Of a stretch of 64,000 bases of DNA, positions 17,868-26,777 are shown piece after piece. The translations under genes and the position numbers were made by a program. The notes under the pieces are model-generated. The model was not told the DNA's origin. It was given only the letters and a program-made list of their open reading frames with translations, and searched no databases. The DNA is from Rickettsia tillamookensis (GTDB lineage: Bacteria; Pseudomonadota; Alphaproteobacteria; Rickettsiales; Rickettsiaceae): NCBI RefSeq assembly GCF_016743795.2, contig NZ_CP060138.2, positions 620,001-684,000 of the forward strand, written 5' to 3'. Each line of letters starts with the position of its first letter. Position 1 is the first letter of the stretch.

Positions 17868-19007
17868 ATGTTAAAATTAATAGTTGAAACAAAAACGTTA
17901 GTTCAGTCCCTAGGGTTTGCAAGTTCCGTTGTTGAAAAACGTAATGTAATACCTGAATATGCAAACATTAAATTATCAGCAAAAGACGGCAATCTGGAGC
18001 TTAGTTCTACTAATATGGATTTGTATTTAAGTCAAAAAATAGCAGTACAAGTGGTAAGTGAAGGTGAACTTACCGTTTCTACGAAAACTCTAAATGATAT
18101 AGTCCGAAAACTTCCGGATTCCGAGCTTACATTAACAGATCTCGGTACAACGGGACTTGAAATCAAAGGAAAAAATTGTAAATTTAATTTATTTACTTTG
18201 CCGGTTAGTTCTTTTCCTGCAATGGATAGTATTAATCCTGAAGCAAGTTTTAAAATTTCCTGCACGGATTTTGCTAAAATAATTGAATCAACAAAATTTT
18301 CGATTTCTTTAGATGAAACTCGTTATAATTTAAACGGTGTTTATTTACACATAAAAGACAAAGAGTTTTGTTCGGCAAGTACCGATGGGCATAGACTTTC
18401 GATTTCATGGGTAACATTAGAAAAACAAATAAAGAATTTTGGAGTTATATTACCGCAAAAAAGTGCAGAGGAAATTTTAAAAATAGTTAAAGATCCTAAA
18501 AATATAAATGAAGATATAGAAATTTTATTAAGTAGCAATAAGATTAAATTTATATGTAACGAAAATACTATTATGCTATCAAAGCTTATAGACGGTACTT
18601 TCCCTGATTATAGTGCTTTTATTCCGGAAAGCAGCAGCTCAAAATTAGTAATTAATCGTAAAATATTTGCAGATAGTATAGAAAGGATAGCGATAATAAC
18701 CGTTGAAAAATTTAGAGCGATAAAATTATCGTTATCTCGTGAAACCTTAGAGATTAGTGCCGTCGGTGAAGCAAGAGGTAACGCAAAAGAGGTTATTAAT
18801 TCTTCACAAGATAAGGAAAGTTTTTATGAATATAATAGTGATGAGTCTTTAGCTATAGGCTTTAATCCGCAATATTTGGAAGATGTCTTAAAAGCAGTGA
18901 AATCGGATTTAGTAGAACTATATTTTTCAGATGTTTCAGCACCGGTACTTATTAAATTTCCTGAGAATCCTAAAGATATTTTTGTCGTCATGCCTGTTAA
19001 GGTGTAA
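17868..19007 (+). CDS. dnaN: DNA polymerase III sliding clamp (beta subunit)
   Basis: Ring-shaped homodimeric processivity clamp of the replicative polymerase. Three repeated clamp domains are visible across 379 residues, with family stretches such as [33 protein letters not shown]-like [23 protein letters not shown] and the C-terminal VVMPVKV. It begins 4 bases after pheT and ends 5 bases before the DUF1653 gene, suggesting one transcription unit pheS-pheT-dnaN-DUF1653. Confidence 0.96.
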   Translation: MLKLIVETKTLVQSLGFASSVVEKRNVIPEYANIKLSAKDGNLELSSTNMDLYLSQKIAVQVVSEGELTVSTKTLNDIVRKLPDSELTLTDLGTTGLEIKGKNCKFNLFTLPVSSFPAMDSINPEASFKISCTDFAKIIESTKFSISLDETRYNLNGVYLHIKDKEFCSASTDGHRLSISWVTLEKQIKNFGVILPQKSAEEILKIVKDPKNINEDIEILLSSNKIKFICNENTIMLSKLIDGTFPDYSAFIPESSSSKLVINRKIFADSIERIAIITVEKFRAIKLSLSRETLEISAVGEARGNAKEVINSSQDKESFYEYNSDESLAIGFNPQYLEDVLKAVKSDLVELYFSDVSAPVLIKFPENPKDIFVVMPVKV

Positions 19008-19012
19008 GTTTT

Positions 19013-19222
19013 ATGAAAATCGGTGTATATAAACATTATAAAGGAAAATTATACCAAGTTATAGATATTGCAAAACATACCGAAACTTTAGAAGAGTTGG
19101 TAGTTTATAAAGCCTTATATGATGATTTTCAGCTTTGGGTAAGACCCTTTGAAATGTTTAACGAAATGATTTTATTAAACGGCAAAAATATTCCACGTTT
19201 TGAATTTATTTCTGAGAAGTAA
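19013..19222 (+). CDS. DUF1653 domain-containing protein
   Basis: Small 69-residue protein of unknown function matching the DUF1653 pattern: [14 protein letters not shown] near the start, [13 protein letters not shown] in the middle and [11 protein letters not shown] at the end. It is soluble, with no signal peptide. It starts 5 bases after dnaN stops, so it is likely co-transcribed. Confidence 0.88.
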   Translation: MKIGVYKHYKGKLYQVIDIAKHTETLEELVVYKALYDDFQLWVRPFEMFNEMILLNGKNIPRFEFISEK

Positions 19223-19245
19223 TTTGTGAATGGCTTGTATTTTTT

Positions 19246-19340
19246 CGTCATTGCGAGAAGAATTACGTAGTAATCAAGGCGAAGCAATCTCAGGATATTT
19301 GACGAGATTGCCGCACGGTCTTCGACCGCTCGCAATGACG
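19246..19340 (+). repeat. RPE type A, intergenic
   Basis: Ends CGTCATTGCGAGAAG and CGCTCGCAATGACG with internal AATCTCAGGATATTTGACGA. It follows the DUF1653 gene. Confidence 0.88.
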
Positions 19341-19409
19341 GTTTGGTGTATATGCAGTAGTTGTTTCAAATAATTTTTGACTAATAGCCAAAGCTTCTCT
19401 ATTATTTCC

Positions 19410-19575
19410 CCAGAGGCTATCTATAAGTAAATTTTAACTAGTAATTAAAGAGCTTTTTTAGCGAAAATTGATAAGGTTTTTGAAGAAATAGCAGTTCCTA
19501 TTTCAAAAAAATCTTATAATTTGCAGCAAAAAAGAATTAATTATCGGTTAAAATTTACTTACAGATAGCCTCTTA
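19410..19575. repeat. 166-base full-length imperfect palindrome
   Basis: Left AGAGGCTATCTATAAGTAAA is mirrored as TTTACTTACAGATAGCCTCT on the right, and complementarity continues almost to the centre (GAAGAAATAG / CTATTTC). The transcript would fold into one hairpin of about 80 base pairs. It shares no end with RPE types A-E. The rest of the 19223-19598 gap holds only a type A RPE. Confidence 0.85.
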
Positions 19576-19598
19576 AGCCCCTTAATTAAATATTGGTT

Positions 19599-20102
19599 AT
19601 GAAAAAAATTATCGGATTATTTTTTGTAATTATACTTAGTGCAATAAGTACTAGTATCTTAGCGGATGATTATCCAAAAACAGAACGAGAGCAGAAATGG
19701 GACGAAGTAGGTTCTATAGCAGGTGAAGAAGGATTAGTTTTTAGACCGGGCAGGGTAAAAAACGAATCTACTAAAGCTGTAGGAGGCTCGGTTAATAAAT
19801 ATCTTTGGCAAGCAGCATTAGAGACTATAAGTTTTGCTCCTCTTGCATCAGCTGACTCAAACGGCGGTGTGATTATTACGGAATGGTATAGTCCACGCTC
19901 TAATCCTAATTTTCGATTTAAAATCAATATATTTATCAAAGACGATGTAATAAGCCCTGATTCAATTGAAGTGAAAGTATTTGAAGAAATGCTTAAAAAT
20001 AAACAATGGGTACTTAATGAAAACACCTCAAATCTTGCTATCACGCTTGAAGATAAAATTTTAAGAAAAGCTAGAGATATATATATTAATAGTGCTAGAT
20101 AG
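19599..20102 (+). CDS. DUF3576 domain-containing exported protein
   Basis: Alphaproteobacterial protein of unknown function. A signal peptide (MKKIIGLFFVIILSAIS, cut near ILADD) precedes the family core VNKYLWQAALETISFAPLAS, GGVIITEWY and FKINIFI. It is likely periplasmic or outer-membrane associated. I use ATG 19599 because the upstream TTG at 19593 adds only two residues. The length is 167. It lies between a large palindrome and a type B RPE and is not obviously in an operon. Confidence 0.87.
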   Translation: MKKIIGLFFVIILSAISTSILADDYPKTEREQKWDEVGSIAGEEGLVFRPGRVKNESTKAVGGSVNKYLWQAALETISFAPLASADSNGGVIITEWYSPRSNPNFRFKINIFIKDDVISPDSIEVKVFEEMLKNKQWVLNENTSNLAITLEDKILRKARDIYINSAR

Positions 20103-20150
20103 TATGTTATTCCTGTAGGCGTATAGTGTGGTTCAGAAAAAGCGTTCGAT

Positions 20151-20269
20151 GTCATTCCCGCGAAAGCGGGAATCCAGTACTTTAAAACTTTTAAAAAGCT
20201 CGATTTATCTCGCTTTATGATGGATTCCCGCTTTCGCGGGAATGACATAGGGCTGCGGGAATGACATAG
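20151..20269 (+). repeat. RPE type B with an extra partial end
   Basis: Perfect ends GTCATTCCCGCGAAAGCGGG and CCCGCTTTCGCGGGAATGAC, then a repeated fragment GCGGGAATGACATAGG. It lies upstream of leuS. Confidence 0.9.
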
Positions 20270-20314
20270 GCAACAGGTAATTTAGCAGCAGAAATTAAAA
20301 GAAAATAAAAAAAT

Positions 20315-22825
20315 ATGAATCAAATAGAACAAAAATGGCAACAAATTTGGCATGATGAGAAAGCTTTTGAGGTATCAAACGAGAGTAGTAAGCCAAAATA
20401 TTACGTACTTGAAATGCTGCCTTATCCTTCCGGTAAAATCCATGTAGGTCACGTACGCAACTATTCTATAGGTGATGTTATTGCAAGGTTTATGACTATG
20501 CAAGGTTTTAACGTGCTTCATCCGATGGGCTGGGATGCTTTCGGCTTGCCTGCCGAAAATGCCGCAATAAAAAATAATTCTCATCCGAAAGATTGGACTT
20601 ATTCTAATATCGAGAATATGAAAAAGCAGCTAAAATCTATGGGCTTTTCTTATGATTGGTCTAGAGAGATAAATAGCTGTGACCCCGAGTATTATAAACA
20701 TGAGCAGAAATTCTTTTTAGAGCTTTATAAACGTAATCTTGCTTATCAAAAAGAATCGCTTGTTAATTGGGATCCGATTGATAATACCGTTCTTGCAAAT
20801 GAGCAAGTTGTAGACGGGCGTGGTTGGCGTTCAGGTGCAATTGTTGAGAAACGTTATTTAAAGCAATGGTTCTTAAAAATTACTGATTATGCTGAAGAAT
20901 TATTAAATGAAATTCAGAATTTAACAGAATGGCCTGAAGCCGTTTGCTCTATGCAAGAGAAATGGATTGGCAAATCGATAGGTGCTAACTTTTATTTCAA
21001 AATTAAGGATAATGAAGATACTACTATAGAAGTATTCTCAACCAAACCTGAAACTATTTTCGGAGCTGGCTTTATAGGAATTGCCTTTAACCATCCGATA
21101 ATAGAGAAATTAATTTCCAAGACACCTGAAATATTGAGTTTTATAACTAAATGTTCGCACATTACAGGAAGTAGCGAACTAGAAAAGGCTGAAAAAGAGG
21201 GAGTTTTTACCGGTCTTTATGTCATTCATCCTTTCGATTCAAATATAGTTTTACCGGTTATTATTACAAATTTTGTGTTAATGGATTACGGTACTGGTGC
21301 TGTTTTCGGTTGTCCTGCACATGACGAACGTGACCATGAATTAGCCGTTAAAGTGAATTTGCCTATTAAGCAGGTAATTGAAACGGATATTGATGTACAA
21401 AAGACCGCTTATACGGAAGATGGAATTTTGGTTAACTCAGATTTTCTAAACGGCTTAACTAGTAATGAAGCAAAACAAAAAGTAATCGATGAATTTGAGA
21501 AACTAGGCATAGGTAAACGCAGTGTAAATTATCGTCTAAAAGATTGGGGGATTTCTCGTCAACGTTTTTGGGGATGTCCTATTCCTATGATTCACTGTGA
21601 AGTTTGCGGTATAGTTCCCGTACCTTACAAAGACTTACCCATTACGTTACCCGATGACGTAAATTTTGACGGTCACGGTAATCCTCTTGATCATCATCCT
21701 AGTTGGAAACATGTTAATTGTCCGAAATGCGATAAGCCGGCTGTTCGTGAAACCGATACTTTTGATACGTTTTTCGAATCATCTTGGTATTTTACAAGAT
21801 ATTGTAATAACAATGCTACAGAGATGACCGATAAAAAAGCTTGTGATTACTGGCTACCGGTCGATAAATATATAGGCGGCATAGAGCATGCAGTAATGCA
21901 TTTATTATATGCAAGGTTTTTCACAAAAGTAATGAACGAGCAGAATTACGTAAGTGTTCGTGAACCTTTTAAAGGGCTATTTACTCAAGGTATGGTGCTG
22001 CATGCTACTTACAAAGATGAGCATAATAATTGGTTATATCCTGAGGAAGTAGTTAAAAAGGGTAATGAATTTTTTCATAAAGAAAGCAATAATAGAGTAG
22101 TGCAGGGACGTATTGAGAAGATGAGTAAGTCTAAAAAGAATCTTATCGATCTTGAAACAATGCAAGAGCAATACGGGGCTGATGCTATTAGACTTTTTGT
22201 ACTGTCCGATAGTCCGCCTGAGAAAGATCTAGAATGGTCGGCAAGCGGTATTGAAGGCTGCTCACGTTTTATTAATAAGCTTGAGCATATGTTTGAGGCA
22301 ATAGATTCTTTAAAAGATGATGTGAATAGTGAGATTAACAAGGAGCTTAATAGATTAGTACATTTTACAATAAAGCACGTAGCCGATGATATAAAGCATT
22401 TTGCCTTAAATAGAGCAATAGCACGTATGCGTGAGCTTTCTAATGCTATATCTGCTGAGCTTAGTAAAGAAGCAGTGGATGTAAAAACCGTAAGGCATGG
22501 CTTTAATGTTTTAGTACAGCTACTAAATCCTTTTATCCCGCATATTACGGAAGAAATTTGGCAAAAGCTTGGGAATAAAGAGCGGTTATATAATTCATCT
22601 TTTCCGGCATTTGATGAATCAATGCTAGAGTTAGATACATATGTTATGGCAGTGCAGGTTAACGGTAAACTCCGTGATACCTATGAGTTTAAAACTTCTG
22701 CAGGTGAAGATGAAATAAAGCAAATTACCATCAATCTGCCAAAAGTGCAAAAGTTCTTAGAAGGGAAAGAGCCGAAGAAGGTTATACTTGTCCCTCGTAA
22801 AATTGTGAATATTATAGTCAATTGA
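20315..22825 (+). CDS. leuS: Leucyl-tRNA synthetase
   Basis: Class I synthetase charging tRNA-Leu. HIGH-type motif HVGH is in YPSGKIHVGHVRNY (about residue 40). The CP1 editing domain contains VDGRGWRSGAIVEKR and the T-rich editing pocket. LKDWGISRQRFWGCPIP and a Zn-binding CEVCG/CPKC knuckle follow, then KMSKSKKN (about residue 605) and the helical anticodon domain. The length of 836 is normal. The last codons (NIIVN, stop) coincide with the beginning of a type E palindrome. It stands alone on the plus strand. Confidence 0.97.
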   Translation: MNQIEQKWQQIWHDEKAFEVSNESSKPKYYVLEMLPYPSGKIHVGHVRNYSIGDVIARFMTMQGFNVLHPMGWDAFGLPAENAAIKNNSHPKDWTYSNIENMKKQLKSMGFSYDWSREINSCDPEYYKHEQKFFLELYKRNLAYQKESLVNWDPIDNTVLANEQVVDGRGWRSGAIVEKRYLKQWFLKITDYAEELLNEIQNLTEWPEAVCSMQEKWIGKSIGANFYFKIKDNEDTTIEVFSTKPETIFGAGFIGIAFNHPIIEKLISKTPEILSFITKCSHITGSSELEKAEKEGVFTGLYVIHPFDSNIVLPVIITNFVLMDYGTGAVFGCPAHDERDHELAVKVNLPIKQVIETDIDVQKTAYTEDGILVNSDFLNGLTSNEAKQKVIDEFEKLGIGKRSVNYRLKDWGISRQRFWGCPIPMIHCEVCGIVPVPYKDLPITLPDDVNFDGHGNPLDHHPSWKHVNCPKCDKPAVRETDTFDTFFESSWYFTRYCNNNATEMTDKKACDYWLPVDKYIGGIEHAVMHLLYARFFTKVMNEQNYVSVREPFKGLFTQGMVLHATYKDEHNNWLYPEEVVKKGNEFFHKESNNRVVQGRIEKMSKSKKNLIDLETMQEQYGADAIRLFVLSDSPPEKDLEWSASGIEGCSRFINKLEHMFEAIDSLKDDVNSEINKELNRLVHFTIKHVADDIKHFALNRAIARMRELSNAISAELSKEAVDVKTVRHGFNVLVQLLNPFIPHITEEIWQKLGNKERLYNSSFPAFDESMLELDTYVMAVQVNGKLRDTYEFKTSAGEDEIKQITINLPKVQKFLEGKEPKKVILVPRKIVNIIVN

Positions 22826-22920
22826 TTTGGACTCGCCTACTGCGTTACTCGTCGTCTCACCTATTATTATAGGCTCTACCCTCGTGCCTTGTATTCGAAT
22901 CCAACTGAATTGACTATATT
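22812..22920 (+). repeat. Palindromic element type E (copy 1), reaching into leuS 3' end
   Basis: ACTATAGTCAATTGA-like ends (TATAGTCAATTGATT and CCAACTGAATTGACTATA) flank a centre with GTCGTCTC and TATTATTATAGGC. The second copy lies in reverse at 23684-23787. Confidence 0.7.
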
Positions 22921-22964
22921 GTTTGAATAATCATTGCGAATAGGTATTGTCTGCGTGGAACTAT

Positions 22965-23080
22965 GTCATTCTTGCGTAGGCGGGAATCCAATAAAACCTA
23001 TAAAAAACTTGTTTTTTAGGTTTATTTTGTCAATATTAAGACTATTTTTTCTGGGTTCCTGCTTTCGCAGGAATGACATA
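22965..23080 (+). repeat. RPE type B, diverged
   Basis: Ends GTCATTCTTGCGTAGGCGGG and CCTGCTTTCGCAGGAATGAC. With the type E copy it fills the 303-base gap after leuS; I see no gene there. Confidence 0.82.
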
Positions 23081-23128
23081 GAGTAGGCAATACCTACGTT
23101 CATTCGCAATGATGGACAAGAGGCATAC

Positions 23129-23611
23129 TTAACCTGCTAAATTGATCTCAACTAAATGAATCGTGTTTCCTATAGGCTCAATGTAATTGAACTCAGCAGG
23201 GTCATTACCCCGCAGGTCGTTAATATCAAAATTAAATCGTGGCTCTGCATGTTCTGTTGGTTGTACTGGGCTCTCAAGGTAATTACAAATATTTCTCACG
23301 AATGATTCTACTACATAATTTACTATCCAACAAAATGCGACAATAATATTAATATTTAAAGCATTTACATTATTATCAACACTTAAAGTATTTTTCTCTG
23401 CTTCTAGTATCTCAAAACCTTGAATCGCCTCTAAAGTTTCTATTTTTTCCGGTGCTTTTACTTCATGTACTTCATAAGCTGTCATAGGAGGTAATTCATA
23501 ATTAAAATCTACTATATCGCTTAGACGTAGGTTTAATAGAGTGTTATCTATTATAGTTTCCGCTATTTCTTTTTGCGTTTTTTTTTCTATTGTTTTTGTC
23601 TGTTTAGTCAT
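23129..23611 (-). CDS. Hypothetical protein
   Basis: The family is not recognised. It has 160 residues: a Lys/Thr-rich N-terminus (MTKQTKTIEKKTQKE), a middle with one hydrophobic segment (about residues 88-105, NINIIVAFCWIVNYVV), and an Asp/Asn-rich C-terminal third. There is no signal peptide. A GGGATC sequence before the ATG could be a ribosome site. Flanking palindromes on both sides suggest a fast-evolving accessory locus. Confidence 0.55.
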   Translation of the reverse strand: MTKQTKTIEKKTQKEIAETIIDNTLLNLRLSDIVDFNYELPPMTAYEVHEVKAPEKIETLEAIQGFEILEAEKNTLSVDNNVNALNINIIVAFCWIVNYVVESFVRNICNYLESPVQPTEHAEPRFNFDINDLRGNDPAEFNYIEPIGNTIHLVEINLAG

Positions 23612-23642
23612 AAAGATCCCCTATTTTAGTCGTTAATGTAGA

Positions 23643-23684
23643 ACTGTTAACAAAATAATTTTAAAGCTATATTTTGTTAACATA
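23643..23684. repeat. Palindrome with TGTTAACAAAATA ends
   Basis: Half-sites CTGTTAACAAAATA and TATTTTGTTAACATAG face each other across a short loop. A longer relative lies at 48614-48673 before the amidase-like gene. Here it lies just upstream of the hypothetical gene on the minus strand. Confidence 0.7.
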
Positions 23685-23787
23685 GTAAACTCAGTTGAAT
23701 TTTGCGACAGGCGTAAGGAGCGAAGCCTATAATAATAGGCGAGACGACGAACAACGAAGCGCAAAGTTCAAATCAGTTTACTATAGT
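23684..23787 (-). repeat. Palindromic element type E (copy 2)
   Basis: The reverse complement matches the copy at 22812-22920 through GTCGTCTCGCCTATTATTAT and the ACTATAGTAAACTGATTTG end. The two copies flank the hypothetical gene in opposite orientation. Confidence 0.7.
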
Positions 23788-23873
23788 CCTATAAATAGTG
23801 TGCCTGATTTTATACCTAGAGTCAATTTTTATGTTAATAATTTAATCTTTTTATTAATTTGTATTAATTTAAA

Positions 23874-24485
23874 TTAATGCATGAAAATGTCGATTTCATT
23901 CCAACCTATAAGGTCTAAATCAGCTCTTGTCGGTAAAAAACGAAAAAGATCTTGGGCGAGTTCAAGCCTATTTTCTCTAACTAGCATTTTTTGTAAAATA
24001 TCTTTTAACTGATGCAAATAAAGCACATCTTTTGCTGCATATTCTTGTTGTTCCAGAGATAAATTTTTAGCTCCCCAGTAAGAAGATTGTTGTTGTTTGG
24101 AAATATTTATGGAAAGTAGCTCCCGACATAAATCCTTAAGACCGTGGCTATCAGTATAGGTTCTAACGAGCTTTGAAGATATTTTAGTACAAAAGATATT
24201 TTCTAAATCTATACTCAAATATTTTTTTATGGCTGCTAAATCAAATCTAGCAAAATGAAATATCTTGCATCTAGTTTTATCTAATAATAATGCTTTTAAA
24301 TTAGGAGCAGTATAATCTTGATTTACAAAATGAACAAGATGGGCTTCACCATTGCCGTTACTAAATTGTAGCAAACAGAGTTTATCTCTATGTAGATTTA
24401 ATCCCATTGTTTCGGTATCTATAGCGATATCTCCTTCAAGTTCAAAATTATTAGGTAGGTCGTCTTGATAAATTTTAATATTCAT
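23874..24485 (-). CDS. rnd: Ribonuclease D-like 3'-5' exonuclease
   Basis: DEDDy-type exonuclease of tRNA and structured-RNA 3' end maturation. Only the catalytic domain is present (203 residues, no HRDC domain), as in other alphaproteobacterial short forms. Exo I is IDTETMGL (Asp23, Glu25), Exo II is FHFARFDLAA, Exo III is EYAAKDVLYLHQL with the Tyr/Asp pair. It is the complete copy; its first 63 codons recur at 30182-30370 as part of the inverted-duplication structure. It lies convergent-free before a cluster of RPEs. Confidence 0.88.
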   Translation of the reverse strand: MNIKIYQDDLPNNFELEGDIAIDTETMGLNLHRDKLCLLQFSNGNGEAHLVHFVNQDYTAPNLKALLLDKTRCKIFHFARFDLAAIKKYLSIDLENIFCTKISSKLVRTYTDSHGLKDLCRELLSINISKQQQSSYWGAKNLSLEQQEYAAKDVLYLHQLKDILQKMLVRENRLELAQDLFRFLPTRADLDLIGWNEIDIFMH

Positions 24486-24626
24486 AAATTATGTTCAATT
24501 CCTTTTAATCAATAATGTTGTTATGTGGTTCATTTTCCCTGTCATTGCGAGGAAATTGTAGCGTTGTTGCATGGCACCTTTGTCATCCCGTGATTTATTC
24601 ACGGGATCCAGTTAAAAATACTAATT
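24297..24626 (-). repeat. 330-bp direct repeat, copy 1 (rnd 5' part plus upstream)
   Basis: This segment recurs at 30182-30511 at an offset of exactly 5885 bases. It covers the first codons of rnd and its upstream RPE remnants. Divergence starts at 24627 here, where sequence switches to the inverted copy of the dapA upstream region. Confidence 0.93.
24541..24626 (+). repeat. Truncated composite RPE (types A and C)
   Basis: GTCATTGCGAGGAA begins a type A element; TTGTTGCATGGC then leads into the type C left half GTCATCCCGTGA ... CACGGGATCCAG. The right half is missing because the duplication junction cuts it at 24626; the intact version is in the spacer region at 30425-30608. Confidence 0.85.
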
Positions 24627-24650
24627 GTTTTTTATTTTTTTATTAATTTG

Positions 24651-24829
24651 TCATTGCGAGCGACCATAAGCGTTGTTGCATGGCTTGAAAAACCCGTTCG
24701 GTGTCATACCGTGGCTTGACCACGGTATCCAGAGAACAACTAAAAAATACTAATATTATTAGTATTTTTAACTAGACCCCATGGACAAGCCACAGGGTGA
24801 CAATAGTAAAATCGAGCCACGCAATGATG
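24651..24829 (+). repeat. Nested RPE: type C inside a type A-like frame
   Basis: The outer GTCATTGCGAGCGACC and GTTGTTGCATGGCTTG flank is followed by a type C element (GTCATACCGTGG to GTGACAATAG) and then the mirrored outer end TCGAGCCACGCAATGATG. Its mirror copy is at 35866-36044. Confidence 0.85.
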
Positions 24830-24835
24830 CTTCTT

Positions 24836-25708
24836 CTACTCCCTAACAACACGCCCATACTCTTCTTTCAAAAGTTCTGCAATTTTATGATCATCAAAAG
24901 TAATCTTTTTATCACCAAGATCTATAGAACTAATATTGTGCACCTCGATTGCCGTACCTGTAACAAAACATCCAGTAAAATCCTCTATTTGCTCTAATTT
25001 CAAACGCTCTTCTTTTACTTCTAGACCTAAATCTTTTGCAATTTCAATAATAGTCTGTCTTGTTATACCGTTTAAAAATCTATCGGCAATTGGAGTATAT
25101 AATGTTTTATCTTTAACAAAGAAAATATTTGTTGTAGTACATTCAGCAATATATCCTTCATAATCAAGTAATAATGCATCATCATAGCCAAGAGCTTTAG
25201 CTTCTTTTTTACTAGTTATTGCCATATTATATTGAGCGGCGGATTTAGATTGTACCGGGGTACTATCAGGCATTGCTTTACGCCAGCGGCTTACATGCAA
25301 ATTTATACCTTTCTCAAAAGACCTTGGCATTGATGGAATACCGGCAATCAAAAGATTAGTAGACAAATCAGGATTAGTAATATTTAGCGATTCATCTCCG
25401 CACCAAATAAGCGGTCTTATATATGCATCCTTAATATTATTTTGTTTTATTACAAGTTCATGAGCTTTTATTATCTCGTCCACACTATAAGGTACTTTCA
25501 AACCTAATGCTTCTGCTGATTTTATTAATCTTTCTGTATGTTCTTTTAACTTAAAAACTTTGCCATTATAAGCTCTCTCACCCTCAAATACCGATCCTGA
25601 ATAATGCAGGCTATGAGTTAAAACATGAATCCTTGCGAATTGATAAGGAACTAAATCACCATTAATCCAAACATGCCAAAAAATTTGCTCTAGTTTTATC
25701 ATTGTCAT
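24836..25708 (-). CDS. ilvE: Branched-chain amino acid aminotransferase (left copy)
   Basis: Fold-type IV PLP enzyme. Signature: [23 protein letters not shown], Schiff-base lysine in QSKSAAQYN (Lys155), [24 protein letters not shown] and [15 protein letters not shown]. At 290 residues it matches class IV aminotransferases. In a host-dependent organism without full branched-chain synthesis it probably interconverts Leu/Ile/Val with keto acids; a D-alanine transaminase role cannot be excluded. This copy belongs to the inverted extra arm; the copy at 34987-35859, next to dapA, is probably ancestral. Confidence 0.88.
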   Translation of the reverse strand: MTMIKLEQIFWHVWINGDLVPYQFARIHVLTHSLHYSGSVFEGERAYNGKVFKLKEHTERLIKSAEALGLKVPYSVDEIIKAHELVIKQNNIKDAYIRPLIWCGDESLNITNPDLSTNLLIAGIPSMPRSFEKGINLHVSRWRKAMPDSTPVQSKSAAQYNMAITSKKEAKALGYDDALLLDYEGYIAECTTTNIFFVKDKTLYTPIADRFLNGITRQTIIEIAKDLGLEVKEERLKLEQIEDFTGCFVTGTAIEVHNISSIDLGDKKITFDDHKIAELLKEEYGRVVRE

Positions 25709-25740
25709 TAACCTATATTTATATTAAAGTATTGTCAATT

Positions 25741-25827
25741 GTCATTGCGAGGAGGGACATAGTCCCGACGCGGCAATCTTGTCAAGCATCCTGAGATTGC
25801 CACGTCGCTTCGCTCCTCGCAATGACG
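25741..25827 (+). repeat. RPE type A (left arm)
   Basis: Ends GTCATTGCGAGGAGG and CTCCTCGCAATGACG lie in the gap between the divergent ilvE and response-regulator genes. Confidence 0.9.
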
Positions 25828-25837
25828 GAAAAGCTAA

Positions 25838-25867
25838 CACCAAATTTTTCAAATTAAACGAGTATAC
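25838..25867 (-). repeat. Type D RPE end fragment before the regulator gene
   Basis: The reverse complement contains GTATACTCGTTTAATTTG followed by GAAAAAT, identical to the sequence that ends RNase J (54350) and gpsA (55587). It immediately precedes the ATG at 25868 and so forms the leader. Confidence 0.75.
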
Positions 25868-26548
25868 ATGCATACATACAAAGCACATATTTTAATCGTT
25901 GATGATGATAGCAGAATATTAGCACTTTTAAAGCAGTTTTTAAATAAAAACGAGTTTTTAGTATCAACGGCAAGCTCAGTCATAGAAGCTAAAAATCTAT
26001 TAAAAACTTCTAATTATGACTTAATTATTTTAGATGTTATGTTACCTGAAATAACAGGGCTTGATTTTGCTACTACTATAAGGGATGCCGGTAATAATAT
26101 TCCTATAGTTATGCTTACTGCTTTATCGGAAGCCGATGACCGTGTTAAAGGACTTGAAGCCGGTGCCTCTGATTATATAACTAAACCTTTTGAACCGAGA
26201 GAATTATTACTTCGGATAAATAATTTAATTAATAATTATAATAACTTTAAAAAAGAAACGAATATAATTAAATTCGGCAATAATTTCTATAATTTTGATA
26301 CAAAGGAATTCACTAAGAACGATCAAATCATATCTCTTAGCTCTACCGAACAAAAATTACTTGAGATATTAATAAAAAATTCCGGTAAATCTACTAGTCG
26401 TTTTGAACTTTCAAAAATTATGGGCGGGCTTAGTATGCGTTCTATCGACGTACAAATTACAAGAATAAGAAGTAAACTAGAAGATAATCCAAAAGAGCCG
26501 AAATATTTAAAAACCGTGCGTAATGAGGGCTATGCACTTTATATTTAG
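25868..26548 (+). CDS. OmpR-family response regulator (left copy)
   Basis: Two-component DNA-binding regulator. The receiver domain has HILIVDDDSR with phospho-acceptor Asp56 (LIILDVMLPE), the Thr in VMLTALSE and Lys in YITKPFEPREL. The C-terminal winged helix (about residues 130-226) has LSSTEQKLLEILI, SMRSIDVQITRIRSKLE and KTVRNEGYAL. It is followed by a sensor kinase on the same strand, the likely partner. Its last nine codons recur, with only synonymous changes, at 26777-26803 around the kinase start. Confidence 0.93.
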   Translation: MHTYKAHILIVDDDSRILALLKQFLNKNEFLVSTASSVIEAKNLLKTSNYDLIILDVMLPEITGLDFATTIRDAGNNIPIVMLTALSEADDRVKGLEAGASDYITKPFEPRELLLRINNLINNYNNFKKETNIIKFGNNFYNFDTKEFTKNDQIISLSSTEQKLLEILIKNSGKSTSRFELSKIMGGLSMRSIDVQITRIRSKLEDNPKEPKYLKTVRNEGYALYI

Positions 26549-26776
26549 TCACTTATAAATTACATATATAATTTATAAGTGGGTAAAATAGTAAAAATGA
26601 TAGCTTAAGACGGCTTTACGCTATCATTTTAGCTTTTTATCCTAATAATTATATTTAATATTAAATATAATTATTAGTAATTTATTTTTTATAATCAAGG
26701 CAAAGGGACGCCCCAAGCCTTGATTATTCTATTTTAAAACCGAATTTAGAATAATTTCTTATTCTAAATTCGATAA
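26549..26776. repeat. Array of five successive hairpins between regulator and kinase (left arm)
   Basis: In 228 bases lie five separate inverted repeats: 26551-26580 (ACTTATAAAT/ATTTATAAGT), 26594-26630 (AATGATAGC/GCTATCATT), 26643-26676 (perfect, centred on AATATT), 26691-26727 (ATAATCAAGGC/GCCTTGATTAT) and 26741-26772 (CGAATTTAGAATAA/TTATTCTAAATTCG). No RPE end is present. Confidence 0.9.
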
Positions 26777-26777
26777 A

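Noticed and set aside
19670..20248. 192-codon minus-strand open frame
   Set aside because: Antisense to the DUF3576 gene and its first residues come from a type B palindrome.
24541..24836. Repeated short blocks resembling a CRISPR array
   Set aside because: The repeats are inverted and of unequal spacing, matching palindromic elements; no cas gene is present.
26549..26776. Possible tRNA or structured RNA cluster
   Set aside because: The five hairpins are independent simple stems without cloverleaf, T-loop GGTTC or CCA-like ends.
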